From Flavobacterium araucananum (GTDB lineage Bacteria > Bacteroidota > Bacteroidia > Flavobacteriales > Flavobacteriaceae): a DNA stretch of 64,000 nt. A model generated the notes under the pieces. That model did not search any database, was not told where the DNA came from, and saw only the letters and a list, made by a program, of their open reading frames with translations. Below are positions 8,208 to 17,481 of the stretch, piece by piece (position 1 is the stretch's first letter; every line of letters starts with the position of its first letter). The DNA lies in NCBI RefSeq assembly GCF_002222055.1, contig NZ_MUGS01000006.1, positions 194,270 to 258,269 of the forward strand, in the 5' to 3' direction. The translations under genes were made by a program, and so were the position numbers.

Positions 8208-9488
8208 TTATTTTAACAAACTTGGCGAATAAGAGTAAACAGTATAAGGATAGATCATTTTTGCGGTATATTTTGAGATTAAGCAAACCACCAAAATGGG
8301 TAAAAACAAGGTATAATCATTGGTAAGTCCGCAAACTAAAAATATGGCTGTAAAAGGCGCATGAATACTGGCACTTAAAACAGCTGCCATCCCGATAATC
8401 ATAAAGTTAACCGGAATTACATCTACATGAAAAAAGGTATTTAAAAATGAGGCCAACAATAATCCTAAAAAAGCACCAATAAAAAGGCTGGGTGCAAAAA
8501 CACCACCATCGCCTCCAGAGGCTAATGTTATTGAGGTTACAATTGGTTTGAGAAGTAAAACCCCAATAAAAGTAAAAGCCAGTGTGAGCGTTAACGGAAT
8601 TTGATTTTGACTACCAAAAATCCCTTTTATAGCATGATAACCTTCGCCATATAATTGCGGGAAAACAAATAAGGAAACGCTCAAAACTACTGAACCAATT
8701 AAGATTTTATAGTAATGTGTATCGATTTTACCAAATTGAGATTTAAAAAATAACACGCAACGTGTTAGATATACCGAGTTTATTCCTGCCAGGATACCCA
8801 AAAGAATAAAATACGGGATCGCCTTAAGATGCCAGGTTGTAATTGAAACGGCAAACAACGGTTCTTCTTTTAAAATAGTAAGTAAACCATAAGCAACAGA
8901 AACTGCAATTATATTCGAAATGACAAAAGCACGGGTAACTTTTCTGGAAATTACCTCGAGAGCAAATAAAACTCCTGCAATCGGGCTACTGAATAATGCT
9001 GTAACACCTGCTGCAACACCAGCACAAATAAGTTCGGTTTTGTATTTTCGAAATACATTTTCTTTTTGTTGCGCAACAGATCCAATGGTCGCGGTGGCAA
9101 CAACGGTCGAAACCTCAATTCCTGTCGAACCTCCAAAAGCTACAGTCAATAAACCGTTTATAAAGTGTGATGGAATTTTGTATGAGGGTAAATTTTTTGA
9201 AGTTGATTTTGTGCTTTCAAAAACCTCTTTGATTCCTTTGTTTTCTTTTTTCTTAAAAAGGTATTGCCTTAGAAAGTAAATGACAGATAATCCGAAAGCC
9301 GGGAAAATGATATAAAAAATTGGATTTACGGAGACTTCATGAAAAAAGATTTCTTCGTAATATTCTGTTATTTTTTTGAGTGAGATTCCTAAAAAGGCAG
9401 AAAGAAAGCCAATTAAAACAGAAACAATAACTAATTTTTGAAGGACAATAAATTGATGATTTTTTTTGATTTTCGCCATTTTGTTCAT
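8208..9488 (-). CDS. ClC-family chloride channel or Cl-/H+ antiporter
   Basis: This 426-residue membrane protein has about ten hydrophobic segments and the ClC signatures: GGSTGIEVS, where the Glu occupies the position of the gating glutamate, and GGDGGVFAPSLFIGA further on. The family moves chloride or other anions across the inner membrane. No C-terminal CBS domains are present, so it is the short bacterial form. Starts at 9488 (MNKMAKIKK) or 9479 are equally possible. The HPP gene follows after 4 bases. Confidence 0.88.
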   Translation of the reverse strand: MNKMAKIKKNHQFIVLQKLVIVSVLIGFLSAFLGISLKKITEYYEEIFFHEVSVNPIFYIIFPAFGLSVIYFLRQYLFKKKENKGIKEVFESTKSTSKNLPSYKIPSHFINGLLTVAFGGSTGIEVSTVVATATIGSVAQQKENVFRKYKTELICAGVAAGVTALFSSPIAGVLFALEVISRKVTRAFVISNIIAVSVAYGLLTILKEEPLFAVSITTWHLKAIPYFILLGILAGINSVYLTRCVLFFKSQFGKIDTHYYKILIGSVVLSVSLFVFPQLYGEGYHAIKGIFGSQNQIPLTLTLAFTFIGVLLLKPIVTSITLASGGDGGVFAPSLFIGAFLGLLLASFLNTFFHVDVIPVNFMIIGMAAVLSASIHAPFTAIFLVCGLTNDYTLFLPILVVCLISKYTAKMIYPYTVYSYSPSLLK

Positions 9489-9621
9489 CAGATGTGGATT
9501 TTTTGGAATTGCATTTTTTTTATGCGGATTACAAAATTAAGAATCAAATTCGGTTTTTTATAGAAAAAACGCAATATAATGTGTTAAAACTGATAAAAAC
9601 AGGAAAATTCTTTCAGTTGGT

Positions 9622-9739
9622 TTTTGCCGCAAAGGCATTAAGTCGCGAAGGTTTTTCTCATTTTATGTCATTATGACAAATTGGACGTTTAATCATTTAG
9701 TTTAAAAAAAACTTGGCGTCTTAGTGCCTTCGTGGCAAA
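9622..9739. repeat. Imperfect inverted repeat, GCCGCAAAGGC type
   Basis: The left arm at about 9622-9650 (TTTTGCCGCAAAGGCATTAA) and the right arm at 9712-9739 are imperfect reverse complements. No ORF crosses them. This is a small dispersed repeat in the 254-base gap between the ClC and VOC genes; the rest of the gap shows nothing recognisable. Confidence 0.55.
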
Positions 9740-9742
9740 CAA

Positions 9743-10132
9743 TTATCGCTCATAAAACTCAATAGGCAACAAATCGGGATCAGCAATAAATGTAAATCGC
9801 TTTTGGGTAGTTTCATCAATTCTAATAGGTTCAGATTCAATTTTTTTTGTATTTAAAAAGGCTATTGTTTCTTCCAGATTAATTACTTCAAAAGCCAAAT
9901 GACGCAAACCAACGGCTTCAGGTCTTGAAGGGCGCTGTGGCGGATTGGGGAACGAAAATAATTCGACGATGTAAGTACCGTTTAAAGCCAAATCTAGTTT
10001 ATAGGACTGGCGTTCTTCCCGATAGATTTCCCTGATAATTGTTAGACCCAAAACTTCGGTATAAAAAGTTTTAGATTTTTGATAATCAGAGCATAAGATG
10101 GCAATATGATGAACTTTGTTTAAGGTAAGCAT
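9743..10132 (-). CDS. VOC-family protein, glyoxalase I-like (GloA2/YaeR type)
   Basis: This 129-residue protein has the vicinal oxygen chelate fold wording: VHHIAILCSDYQKSKTFYTEVLGL at the start, GLRHLAFEV in the middle and DPDLLPIEFYER at the end. The His and Glu positions usual for metal binding are present. Family members include lactoylglutathione lyase and relatives of unassigned substrate. The gene begins 3 bases after the acetyltransferase stop, so they are likely co-transcribed. Confidence 0.85.
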   Translation of the reverse strand: MLTLNKVHHIAILCSDYQKSKTFYTEVLGLTIIREIYREERQSYKLDLALNGTYIVELFSFPNPPQRPSRPEAVGLRHLAFEVINLEETIAFLNTKKIESEPIRIDETTQKRFTFIADPDLLPIEFYER

Positions 10133-10135
10133 TGT

Positions 10136-10708
10136 TTATTTTGATTCAGGTTCCTGATTTAATTTTCGAATTACTTTTGCCGGATTTCCTACGGCTAATG
10201 AATTGTCCGGAATGTTTTTTGTTACAACAGATCCTGCGCCAATAACACACCCTTTTCCTATAGTTACACCGGGACAAATTACAGAATTTCCGCCAATCCA
10301 GCAATCGTCACCAATAGAAATTGGTAAGGCACTTTCGAGTGTTTTTCTTAATTCGGCATCAAGTGGATGAGTTGCGGTGTAAATTTGAACATTTGGAGCA
10401 AAAAAAACATTAGATCCAATATGTACAGGTGCGCAATCTAAAACCACACAATTTACATTAAAATAAACATTGTCACCGCAAGAAATATTATAACCATAAT
10501 CGCAATGAAAGGGAGGTTCGATATAAAAACTCTTGCCTGTATTTGGAATTAATTCGGCCAAAATTTCTTTTGCTTTTTTTGTCAAACGATATTCAGTTAC
10601 GTTCAAACGGTGTAATAAGTTTTTAGCTTTTCTGCGTTCTTTTACTAAAACGGCATCGCCCGCAAGATAATATTCTCCTGCAATCATCTTTTCTTTTTCG
10701 GTCTTCAT
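10136..10708 (-). CDS. Sugar O-acetyltransferase, maltose/galactoside acetyltransferase type
   Basis: This 190-residue protein begins with the Mac domain (MIAGEYYLAGDAVLVKERRKAKNLLHRLN) and continues as a left-handed beta-helix of hexapeptide repeats (IGDDCWIGGNSVICPGVTIGKGCVIGAGSVV). The catalytic His is in TATHPLD. It transfers acetyl from acetyl-CoA to a sugar hydroxyl in the cytoplasm. The length is normal for the family (180-200). It is followed closely by the VOC gene. Confidence 0.9.
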   Translation of the reverse strand: MKTEKEKMIAGEYYLAGDAVLVKERRKAKNLLHRLNVTEYRLTKKAKEILAELIPNTGKSFYIEPPFHCDYGYNISCGDNVYFNVNCVVLDCAPVHIGSNVFFAPNVQIYTATHPLDAELRKTLESALPISIGDDCWIGGNSVICPGVTIGKGCVIGAGSVVTKNIPDNSLAVGNPAKVIRKLNQEPESK

Positions 10709-10742
10709 AATTGTTTTTATGTTTTAGGCAATTTTTTATGCC

Positions 10743-11201
10743 TTAAAGTAATTTTTTCAAAATAACAATTTGCCCTAAATGATATACATCATGCTGAATG
10801 ATTCCGTGAATATCTTCATAAAAATTATGATTATTGTTTTGATCTATTTTCTCGAAATCAGCATCATTAAAATCACTCAGACAGGCACTCCACAATTCCT
10901 GAGATTTTGCCAGACTTTGCAGAGATTGTTCCCATGCTGCTTCAGAGGAATCCAGAATGGGTACAAAATAATTATGATCCGGAGTAATTACAGTTTCTCC
11001 CAGAACACGTCTTAAAATATTTCTTCGCCATTGTATCAAATGATTGACAATCTCCCAAATCGTATTTAGATTTGGATTTATCTTTCGGTAAGCCTGCTCT
11101 GCACTTACATTTTCTAAGGTATGTGCCAAAGTAACCTCCAGCCACGGATTTCCATTATATATGGATTGATATAAATTTGAAACTCTTTTGCTTTCTGACA
11201 T
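10743..11201 (-). CDS. DinB-family protein
   Basis: This 152-residue four-helix-bundle protein has the three-His metal triad of the DinB/YfiT group: His in WEIVNHLIQW and two in QHDVYHLGQI. DinB-like proteins are often DNA-damage-inducible in Bacillus or act as thiol-dependent transferases; the substrate here is unknown. It lies 34 bases upstream of the acetyltransferase in the same direction. Confidence 0.85.
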   Translation of the reverse strand: MSESKRVSNLYQSIYNGNPWLEVTLAHTLENVSAEQAYRKINPNLNTIWEIVNHLIQWRRNILRRVLGETVITPDHNYFVPILDSSEAAWEQSLQSLAKSQELWSACLSDFNDADFEKIDQNNNHNFYEDIHGIIQHDVYHLGQIVILKKLL

Positions 11202-11312
11202 AATCGATAGTTTTTAAAACTTAAAAGCTAAGATACAAATAAGTCATTTACAACTCATCCTCGAAATTCTACAATTGGGTTATTTAATATTTTTTAACAA
11301 AAACTGTTAAAA

Positions 11313-11320
11313 TATATTTG
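11313..11320 (+). promoter_or_regulatory. Promoter -7 element of the TonB receptor gene
   Basis: TATATTTG at the expected place, 20 bases before the ATG at 11341. The imperfect palindrome TTTTTAACAAAAACTGTTAA lies directly upstream and could bind a regulator. Confidence 0.6.
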
Positions 11321-11340
11321 CAGTATCAAAATCGAAAACC

Positions 11341-13506
11341 ATGACAACCAAATTACTTTTTACAATTACCTTTTTATTTTTTACCGCATTTATTTTTGCT
11401 CAAAATACCATTTCCGGCAAAGTTACAGATCAAAAAGGAAAACCGGTTCCGGGTGCTAATATTTATTTAGACGGAACTTATGACGGAGCGACAAGTTCTG
11501 AAACAGGAGATTTTTCTTTTGAAACTACCACAACAGGAAATCAGACTTTAGTAGTGAGTTTTTTATTGTTTGAAACTTTCAAAAAAGAAATTGATATTAC
11601 GAATTTCAAAGACCAAACGATAAAACTAAGAGAAAACGTAAATGCGCTTGATGCTGTTGTTATTACCGCAGGAACATTAGAATCTGGTGACAAAGCGAGA
11701 GTTTCAGTTTTAAAACCTTTAGATATTGTTACAACTGCCGGATCTGCCGGAAATATTATTGCAGCTTTGCAAACTTTACCCGGTACACAAACTGTGGGCG
11801 AAGACGGACGTTTGTTTGTTCGTGGTGGTGAAGCCAGCGAAACTCAGACTTTTGTTGATGGGCTTCGTGTAGCGCAACCTTATGGAGCGACAACGAACAA
11901 CTTGCCAACCCGAAGCAGATTTTCGCCTTTTTTGTTTAGCGGAATTGCTTTTTCGACCGGAGGATATTCAGCAGAATATGGCGAAGCTTTGTCTAGTGTT
12001 TTATTACTGAATACACAAGATGAACCAGACCAGAATAAAACAGATATTTCCTTAATGACTGTAGGTTTAGGAGTAGGGAATACGCAAAAATGGAAAAAAA
12101 GTTCTTTTAGCGTTAATACCAGTTATGTTAATCTGGCACCTTATCAGGCTGTAATTCCTCAAAATTTAGATTGGAATAATCCTTATCAATCTTTGGGTGG
12201 CGAGGCTGTTTATCGCTATCATTTTGAAAGAGGAACTTTTAAATTGTATGCTGCCTTTGATGCTGAAAAATTCGATTTAAACCAAAAAAATGTAAATTTC
12301 GTTGATCCGATACGAACAGATTTAAACAATAATAATTTTTATTTGAATGCCTCTTACAAAGGAGATTTCGGAACCGGCTGGCAACTTACCACAGGAATTA
12401 GTTACGGTTACAGCAACAACAAAATCAAATATGATATCAATGATATCGATAGTAACGAAAATGCAGCACAACTGAAATTGAAGTTAAGAAAAAATTTCTC
12501 TAATTATTTTAAATTGTCTTTTGGAGCCGATTATTTCATTACTAAATTCAATGAAAATTTTGATGATAATATTTCGATAAAAACAGCAAATGGTTACGAT
12601 TCTAATATCGCAGCTTTTTATACAGAAGGTGATATCCTGTTCTCTAAAAATCTGGCAGCAAAAGTAGGTTTAAGACTTTCGAATAATAGTTTATTGAATG
12701 AAACTAATATTGCACCAAGAGCTTCACTTGCTTATAAGATTTCTAAAAGCAGTCAGTTTTCATTTGCGTATGGAGACTTTAGTCAGACTCCCGTGGTTGA
12801 TTATATTAAATATTCTAAATACCATCAGTTTGAGAGTGAAAAAGCAAGACATTATATCCTGAATTATCAATTTACAAAACCAGGACAAACTTTTAGGGCA
12901 GAGGCTTATTATAAAGATTACAGCAATTTGGTTCAATACAATACAAGAGACATTCAATACAATTCGGTTTTTAATAATAACGGTTCAGGATATGCAAAAG
13001 GATTGGATTTATTTTGGAGAGACAACAATTTGTATAAAAACTTAGAATATTGGATTTCATACTCCTATATAGATTCTGAAAGACAATACAAGAATTTTCC
13101 AACCATGGCAACTCCTAATTTTGTCGCCAATCATAGTTTGTCGATCGTAACCAAGTATTTTATTACAGATTGGAAATCGCAAATAGGTTTTACCAACAGT
13201 TACAGTTCAGGACGCCCGTACAATGATCCAAACCAGACGCAATTCATGAATGGAAAAACAAAATCGTACAATAGTTTGAGTTTTAACTGGGCCTATTTAT
13301 TAACGACACAAAAAATCTTGTATTTCTCTGTTTCAAATGTATTAGGTAGCCAAAATGTTTACGGATACGATTATGCAAAACTACCGGATGCAAACGGTGT
13401 TTATAACAGACAAGCCGTGGTACCAAACGCAGACAGATTTTTCTTCGTAGGTTTCTTCTGGACAATTAGTCAGAATAAAAAGGAGAATCAATTGAAGAAC
13501 TTATAA
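11341..13506 (+). CDS. TonB-dependent outer-membrane receptor
   Basis: This 721-residue protein has a signal peptide ending near FIFAQ (residue 21), then a CarboxypepD_reg-like beta-sandwich (ISGKVTDQKGKPVPGANIYLDGTYDGA, about 23-105), a plug domain (LPGTQTVGEDGRLFVRGGEASETQTFVDGL) and a C-terminal beta-barrel ending in FFWTISQNK. It lacks a SusD partner, so it is not a classic SusCD polysaccharide pair; a metal, siderophore or peptide substrate is equally possible. Genes for DUF2141, a secreted helical protein and a LytS/LytTR system follow on the same strand. Confidence 0.9.
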   Translation: MTTKLLFTITFLFFTAFIFAQNTISGKVTDQKGKPVPGANIYLDGTYDGATSSETGDFSFETTTTGNQTLVVSFLLFETFKKEIDITNFKDQTIKLRENVNALDAVVITAGTLESGDKARVSVLKPLDIVTTAGSAGNIIAALQTLPGTQTVGEDGRLFVRGGEASETQTFVDGLRVAQPYGATTNNLPTRSRFSPFLFSGIAFSTGGYSAEYGEALSSVLLLNTQDEPDQNKTDISLMTVGLGVGNTQKWKKSSFSVNTSYVNLAPYQAVIPQNLDWNNPYQSLGGEAVYRYHFERGTFKLYAAFDAEKFDLNQKNVNFVDPIRTDLNNNNFYLNASYKGDFGTGWQLTTGISYGYSNNKIKYDINDIDSNENAAQLKLKLRKNFSNYFKLSFGADYFITKFNENFDDNISIKTANGYDSNIAAFYTEGDILFSKNLAAKVGLRLSNNSLLNETNIAPRASLAYKISKSSQFSFAYGDFSQTPVVDYIKYSKYHQFESEKARHYILNYQFTKPGQTFRAEAYYKDYSNLVQYNTRDIQYNSVFNNNGSGYAKGLDLFWRDNNLYKNLEYWISYSYIDSERQYKNFPTMATPNFVANHSLSIVTKYFITDWKSQIGFTNSYSSGRPYNDPNQTQFMNGKTKSYNSLSFNWAYLLTTQKILYFSVSNVLGSQNVYGYDYAKLPDANGVYNRQAVVPNADRFFFVGFFWTISQNKKENQLKNL

Positions 13507-13835
13507 GAGGTTCAAAGGGACAAAGGTTCAAAGGTTCAAAGGGACATAGCAACAAAGCAACAAAGGCTTCTATAGAATAGTAAGAAATATTATGTGCCAC
13601 TAAAGGAAAACCTTTGAACCTTTGCCTCTCAAAACCTTTGTACCTAAAAAGAAACAATTCAGTCATCAAAATCAACAACTCAGTATCATTTAATTTTAAA
13701 ACAATAAAAAGCAACATACTTTTGAAGTATAAATAATGAGCTACTAAGTTGTTAAGTCTCTCAGGCAATACGTTTAAAGACTTAAAACCTTAGCAACTCA
13801 GAACCTAAAAAAATTAACTTTTAAAAATAAAAACC
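13507..13835. repeat. Intergenic repeats between the TonB receptor and DUF2141 genes
   Basis: The gap begins with several copies of GGTTCAAAGG and AACAAAG blocks (13507-13570) and contains the reverse complement CCTTTGAACC near 13608-13640, so the region can form a long imperfect hairpin. Further simple blocks (CTTAGCAACTCAGAACC) lie near 13790. I see no gene. Confidence 0.6.
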
Positions 13836-14243
13836 ATGACCAAAATTATTACAATAATCACATTATTTATTTGCAGTCTGATATCTGCTCAAAAAGTAAA
13901 TCTTACTGTTTCAGTTTCAGGCTTAAAAAACAATACAGGAATTGTTAAAGTAGGCTTGTACAATTCAGATCAGACATTTCTTAACACTACTTATAAAAGT
14001 GTAGTGTCAGAGATTAAAAATAATCAAGCTACCGTTACATTTATTGGGATTCCTGCAGGAGAATATGCAATATCGACGTATCACGACGAAAACAATAACG
14101 GGAAACTGGATAAAAACATGATGGGAATACCTTCTGAAGATTATGCAGCTTCAAACAATGCAAAAGGATTTATGGGGCCTCCTGCTTATAAAGATGCTAA
14201 ATTTGTTATTGACAAAGATTCAAAAATTGAAATTATATTATAA
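13836..14243 (+). CDS. DUF2141 secreted protein
   Basis: This 135-residue protein has a signal peptide ending near LISAQ and then the DUF2141 beta-sandwich wording: VSGLKNNTGIVKVGLYNS, IPAGEYAISTYHDENNNGKLDKN, and the family ending MGIPSEDYAASNNAKGFMGPPAYKDAKF. It should be periplasmic or outer-membrane associated. The family has no assigned function but often sits beside TonB receptors, as here. It probably belongs to the same locus as the receptor upstream. Confidence 0.88.
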   Translation: MTKIITIITLFICSLISAQKVNLTVSVSGLKNNTGIVKVGLYNSDQTFLNTTYKSVVSEIKNNQATVTFIGIPAGEYAISTYHDENNNGKLDKNMMGIPSEDYAASNNAKGFMGPPAYKDAKFVIDKDSKIEIIL

Positions 14244-14274
14244 TATCCCGTAGGATACAAGCATAAAAAATTAA

Positions 14275-14352
14275 TTAAACACATAGCTATGTTTGTTAAT
14301 GCAAGTGAAACGCCTTTTTGAGCTCACTAATTCGATGTTTCTATGTGTTAAA
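14275..14352. repeat. ACACATAGCTATGT repeat, copy 1
   Basis: A palindrome-rich block contains ACACATAGCTATGT, then AAGTGAAACGCCTTTTT, then TGTTTCTATGTGTTAAAA. The same three parts occur in reverse order and complement at about 58028-58105, so this is a dispersed element of about 80 bp with terminal inverted homology. Confidence 0.65.
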
Positions 14353-14418
14353 AAATAATTACGCTCAACAGTTATATAGTAACCAACAAATTAAAATAAC
14401 CATTTAAATTATTTAAAA

Positions 14419-15042
14419 ATGAAAAAAATTATCACTTTGATTGCATTATTTGTAGTAGTAATAAGCTCTGCACAAACACAATTTGAACAAGGAATGGGAA
14501 AAGCCTTCGGACTTTGGAAAGAAGGAAAAAACACTGAAGCTTCGGCATTGTTTGAAAGAATTGCTGCGGCAGAAAAAACAAGTTATTTGCCTAATTACTA
14601 TGTAGCTTTAATCAACACTACATCTGCATTTAGTGAAAAAGACAAAACAAAAGTCGATTTGTTATTGACAAAAGCACAGGACGCTCTTGATGTTGAGTTG
14701 ATAAAAGATCAAAACAATGCGGAGTTGTATGCAATGCAGGCTTTGATTTACACTGCCTGGGTAGTTGCAGACCCGATGACAAACGGAATGAAATATTCGG
14801 CTAAAGTGATGGAAGCTTACGCTAAAGGAAAAGCAGTTGATCCCAACAATCCAAGAATCGTTTTTGGTGAAGCAGATTATCAGATAGGCGGTGCCAAATG
14901 GTCTGGTGTCGACACAAAACCATTGTGCGCACAAGTTGATAAAGCTGTTGAACTTTTTGCTACTTTTAAACCGGCAACTCCTTTTTCGCCAAAATGGGGA
15001 TTAGACAGGGCTCTGGAAATTCAAAAAAATTGCAAAAAATAA
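14419..15042 (+). CDS. Secreted helical (TPR-like) protein of unknown function
   Basis: This 207-residue protein has a signal peptide (MKKIITLIALFVVVISSAQ) and a fully helical mature part with repeat-like spacing of Ala, Leu and Tyr (FEQGMGKAFGLWKEGKNTEASALFERIA; NAELYAMQALIYTAW). This suggests TPR-like packing although no consensus TPR is complete. Two Cys lie near the C-terminus. It stands 19 bases before the kinase gene, which suggests co-transcription with the signalling operon and possibly a periplasmic partner role; that is inference. Confidence 0.7.
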   Translation: MKKIITLIALFVVVISSAQTQFEQGMGKAFGLWKEGKNTEASALFERIAAAEKTSYLPNYYVALINTTSAFSEKDKTKVDLLLTKAQDALDVELIKDQNNAELYAMQALIYTAWVVADPMTNGMKYSAKVMEAYAKGKAVDPNNPRIVFGEADYQIGGAKWSGVDTKPLCAQVDKAVELFATFKPATPFSPKWGLDRALEIQKNCKK

Positions 15043-15061
15043 TATATAAGCTAATAGTATA

Positions 15062-16420
15062 ATGAAAGATCATAGAAACGAATTTGCCGATTTGAAAAGT
15101 GGAACTATTATATGTTTCAAGATTTCTATGGTCTTTACAGTAATATTCTCTGCTTTTTTAGGTGCGGATTTAAATGTAAAAAATGTTGTTCTTACGTTTC
15201 TTTTAAGCTGTCTTTATTCGTTTGGACTTGGTTTTGGAAATGGTTTTATCAGCGTTCTTCTGGATAAAAAATGGGATTGGCTGGAACACACTAACCTAAG
15301 AGTGTATTACGGGATTTTGGTGACTATTTTATATACAGTTCCGGCTGTTTTAGGAATTAACTATATCATTTTTGTAGTGGTACAGGATCTTCCTCTGGAT
15401 AAGTTTTTTAGTAGCAGAATGATCTGGAATCATTTCTTTTATATTATTTTATCTCTTGGGGTTTCTACTTTCATGCAAGCCAGAAGTTTTATGGTAAAGT
15501 GGAAACAAGCTTCGAAATTTGAAATAACACAACAAAAGATTATTGCGGGAACGGCAAATGCTAAATTCGAAAGTTTAAAAAATCAAATAGATCCACATTT
15601 TCTTTTCAATAGTTTGAATGTTTTAAGCTCTTTAATTGAAGAAAATCCGGATAATGCGCAACGATTTACGACCTCATTATCTAAAATTTATCGGTACGTT
15701 TTAGAGCAAAAAGATAAAGAACTCGTTTCGGTTGAAGATGAATTATCGTTTGCAAAAACCTATATGAATTTGCTGAAAATGCGTTTCGAAAATAGTTTGT
15801 TTTACGAATTGCCAACAACCAATATCAACCCGGATGCAAAAGTGGTTCCGTTATCACTACAACTTTTGCTTGAGAATACAGTAAAACACAATGTAGTAAG
15901 TGAACAGAAACCATTGCATATCAGGATTTTTATTGATAAAGATTATCTGGCGATACAAAACGATTTTCAGAAAAAAGAAGTTTTGCAGGACAGGCAAGGG
16001 GTAGGTTTACAAAATATTGTAAATCGATACGGAATCATTACCAACAGAAAAGTACTGATCGAACAAAATGAGAAAAATTTTACTGTCAAAATTCCAATTT
16101 TAACCAAACAAGTTACAGTCATGGAAACAAGTGTAGAATATAGCGATGAAAATAAAGCCTATTTCAGAGCTAAAAAAAGAGTAGAAGAATTAAAAGGATT
16201 TTATGCTAATATAATATCGTATTGCTGTGTAATTCCGTTTTTAATATTTATTAATTTGAGATTCTCACCGGGATTTCAATGGTTTTGGTTTTCGGCTTTA
16301 GGCTGGGGATTTGGAATTACGATGCACGCTTTTAAAGTTTTTGGTTACAGCTCAGATTGGGAAGAACGAAAAATAAGAGAGATTCTGGAAAGAGATAAAA
16401 ACAAGCAAACCTGGAAATAA
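15062..16420 (+). CDS. LytS-type sensor histidine kinase fused to a 2TM domain
   Basis: This 452-residue protein has four predicted N-terminal membrane helices (about 18-135), then the His_kinase family signature NQIDPHFLFNSLNVLSSLI with the phospho-accepting His at 179, and a reduced ATP-binding domain (LLLENTVKHN, GVGLQNI). The last ~85 residues are a 2TM domain (YFRAKKRVEELKGFYANII, two hydrophobic segments, DWEERKIREIL). It should autophosphorylate and signal to the LytTR regulator at 17482. The fusion of kinase and 2TM domain is unusual and is followed by three free 2TM proteins. Confidence 0.88.
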   Translation: MKDHRNEFADLKSGTIICFKISMVFTVIFSAFLGADLNVKNVVLTFLLSCLYSFGLGFGNGFISVLLDKKWDWLEHTNLRVYYGILVTILYTVPAVLGINYIIFVVVQDLPLDKFFSSRMIWNHFFYIILSLGVSTFMQARSFMVKWKQASKFEITQQKIIAGTANAKFESLKNQIDPHFLFNSLNVLSSLIEENPDNAQRFTTSLSKIYRYVLEQKDKELVSVEDELSFAKTYMNLLKMRFENSLFYELPTTNINPDAKVVPLSLQLLLENTVKHNVVSEQKPLHIRIFIDKDYLAIQNDFQKKEVLQDRQGVGLQNIVNRYGIITNRKVLIEQNEKNFTVKIPILTKQVTVMETSVEYSDENKAYFRAKKRVEELKGFYANIISYCCVIPFLIFINLRFSPGFQWFWFSALGWGFGITMHAFKVFGYSSDWEERKIREILERDKNKQTWK

Positions 16421-16422
16421 TT

Positions 16423-16752
16423 ATGGAAACAAATTATAACAATGATCCGGAAGAATTTGAGTTGCAAAAAAGAGCAGGTAAAAAAGTAGTCAAACTTAAA
16501 GCGTTTTATACACACGCATTTATTTATGTTGCAGGATTGATTCTTTTTGTTGTGAAAGAATACGCAGGATTACATCTGAATTTCTTTCCGCTAAGATATT
16601 TAAATCCTTTTGTAATGGTAATCTGGACAACCGCATTTTTAGTTTCTGCGGTAGATTTATTCGCTTCTTTTAAAATTTTTGGAGAAGAATGGGAAGAAAG
16701 TAAGCTGAACAGCCTCTTGGAGAAAAAAACAAAAAAACAAAAATGGGAGTAA
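16423..16752 (+). CDS. 2TM domain protein, first free copy
   Basis: This 109-residue protein has the 2TM arrangement: amphipathic helix (LQKRAGKKVVKLKAFYTHAFI), two membrane helices and the C-terminal charged motif EEWEESKLNSLLEKK ending KQKWE. It starts two bases after the kinase stop (TAA-TT-ATG), so translation is probably coupled. It is the most diverged of the four 2TM copies here. The family function is unknown; proximity suggests that it modulates or senses for the kinase. Confidence 0.85.
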   Translation: METNYNNDPEEFELQKRAGKKVVKLKAFYTHAFIYVAGLILFVVKEYAGLHLNFFPLRYLNPFVMVIWTTAFLVSAVDLFASFKIFGEEWEESKLNSLLEKKTKKQKWE

Positions 16753-16754
16753 TC

Positions 16755-17060
16755 ATGGAAGTAAATTTAAATGAAGAGGATAAATATTACCTGGCAAAAA
16801 AGAAGGTAGAGAACATTAAAGGATTTTATGGAAATCTGACTTCTTTTTTATTAGTGAATGCAATTTTGATTTTTATCAATTTGTATACATCACCGGATCA
16901 TTTATGGTTTTATTGGCCTTTGATGTGGTGGGGATTTGGAGTTGTATTTCATGGACTTAAGGTATTTGAAGTATTTCCGGTTTTAGGAAAAGACTGGGAA
17001 GAAAGAAAGATCAAAGAATTGATGGAAAAGGAAAAAGAAGGTAAAAATAAATGGCAATAA
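16755..17060 (+). CDS. 2TM domain protein, second free copy
   Basis: A start at 16755 (MEVNLNEEDKYYLAKKKVENIKGFY, 101 residues) is preferred over 16743. It recreates the exact TAA-two bases-ATGGA junction seen before the first copy, and the upstream start would overlap the preceding gene. Two membrane helices with SPDHLWFYWPLMWWGFGVVFHGLKVF are flanked by conserved charged helices, ending DWEERKIKELMEKEKE. It is closest to the 2TM tail of the kinase, suggesting duplication from it or the reverse. Confidence 0.85.
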   Translation: MEVNLNEEDKYYLAKKKVENIKGFYGNLTSFLLVNAILIFINLYTSPDHLWFYWPLMWWGFGVVFHGLKVFEVFPVLGKDWEERKIKELMEKEKEGKNKWQ

Positions 17061-17076
17061 ATTAAATAGAATTAAT

Positions 17077-17445
17077 ATGGGAAGATATAGAAGATATATG
17101 TACGAAGAGCAAGCGCAAAAGGTTAGTACAGACGAAAGTTATAATATTGCGTATAGAAAAGTAAAGAGAATTAAAGGTTTTTATTCGCATTTAAGAGTTT
17201 ATCTTATTGTGAATGTAATTATCATTATTTCGAGTTTGAATAAAAACTTTGTGGGGAATCATTTTGAAGTGAGAGGTTTTCAGGATTTTGAAATCTATTC
17301 GACAGCATTTTATTGGGGAATAGCAGTGCTGATACATGCATTTTCAGTATTTGGACCTAATATTTTTTTTAGCAGAGATTGGGAACAAAAGAAAATTCAG
17401 CAATACATGGATAAAGATGCACAGAATAAAAATAAATGGGAGTAA
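17077..17445 (+). CDS. 2TM domain protein, third free copy
   Basis: This 122-residue protein has an extra N-terminal stretch rich in Arg and Tyr (MGRYRRYMYEEQAQ) and then the 2TM pattern: YNIAYRKVKRIKGFYSHLRVYLIVN, a second membrane segment with FYWGIAVLIHAFSVF, and RDWEQKKIQQYMDKD ending in NKWE. It lies 16 bases after the second copy and 36 bases before the LytTR regulator, so it belongs to the same operon. Confidence 0.85.
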   Translation: MGRYRRYMYEEQAQKVSTDESYNIAYRKVKRIKGFYSHLRVYLIVNVIIIISSLNKNFVGNHFEVRGFQDFEIYSTAFYWGIAVLIHAFSVFGPNIFFSRDWEQKKIQQYMDKDAQNKNKWE

Positions 17446-17481
17446 TTTAGACTAAATTTTTAAATTTTTGCATCGTATTAA

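Noticed and set aside
13466..13768. Minus-strand ORF downstream of the TonB receptor
   Set aside because: Its sequence is translated from the GGTTCAAAGG repeats and has low-complexity wording without a plausible start context.
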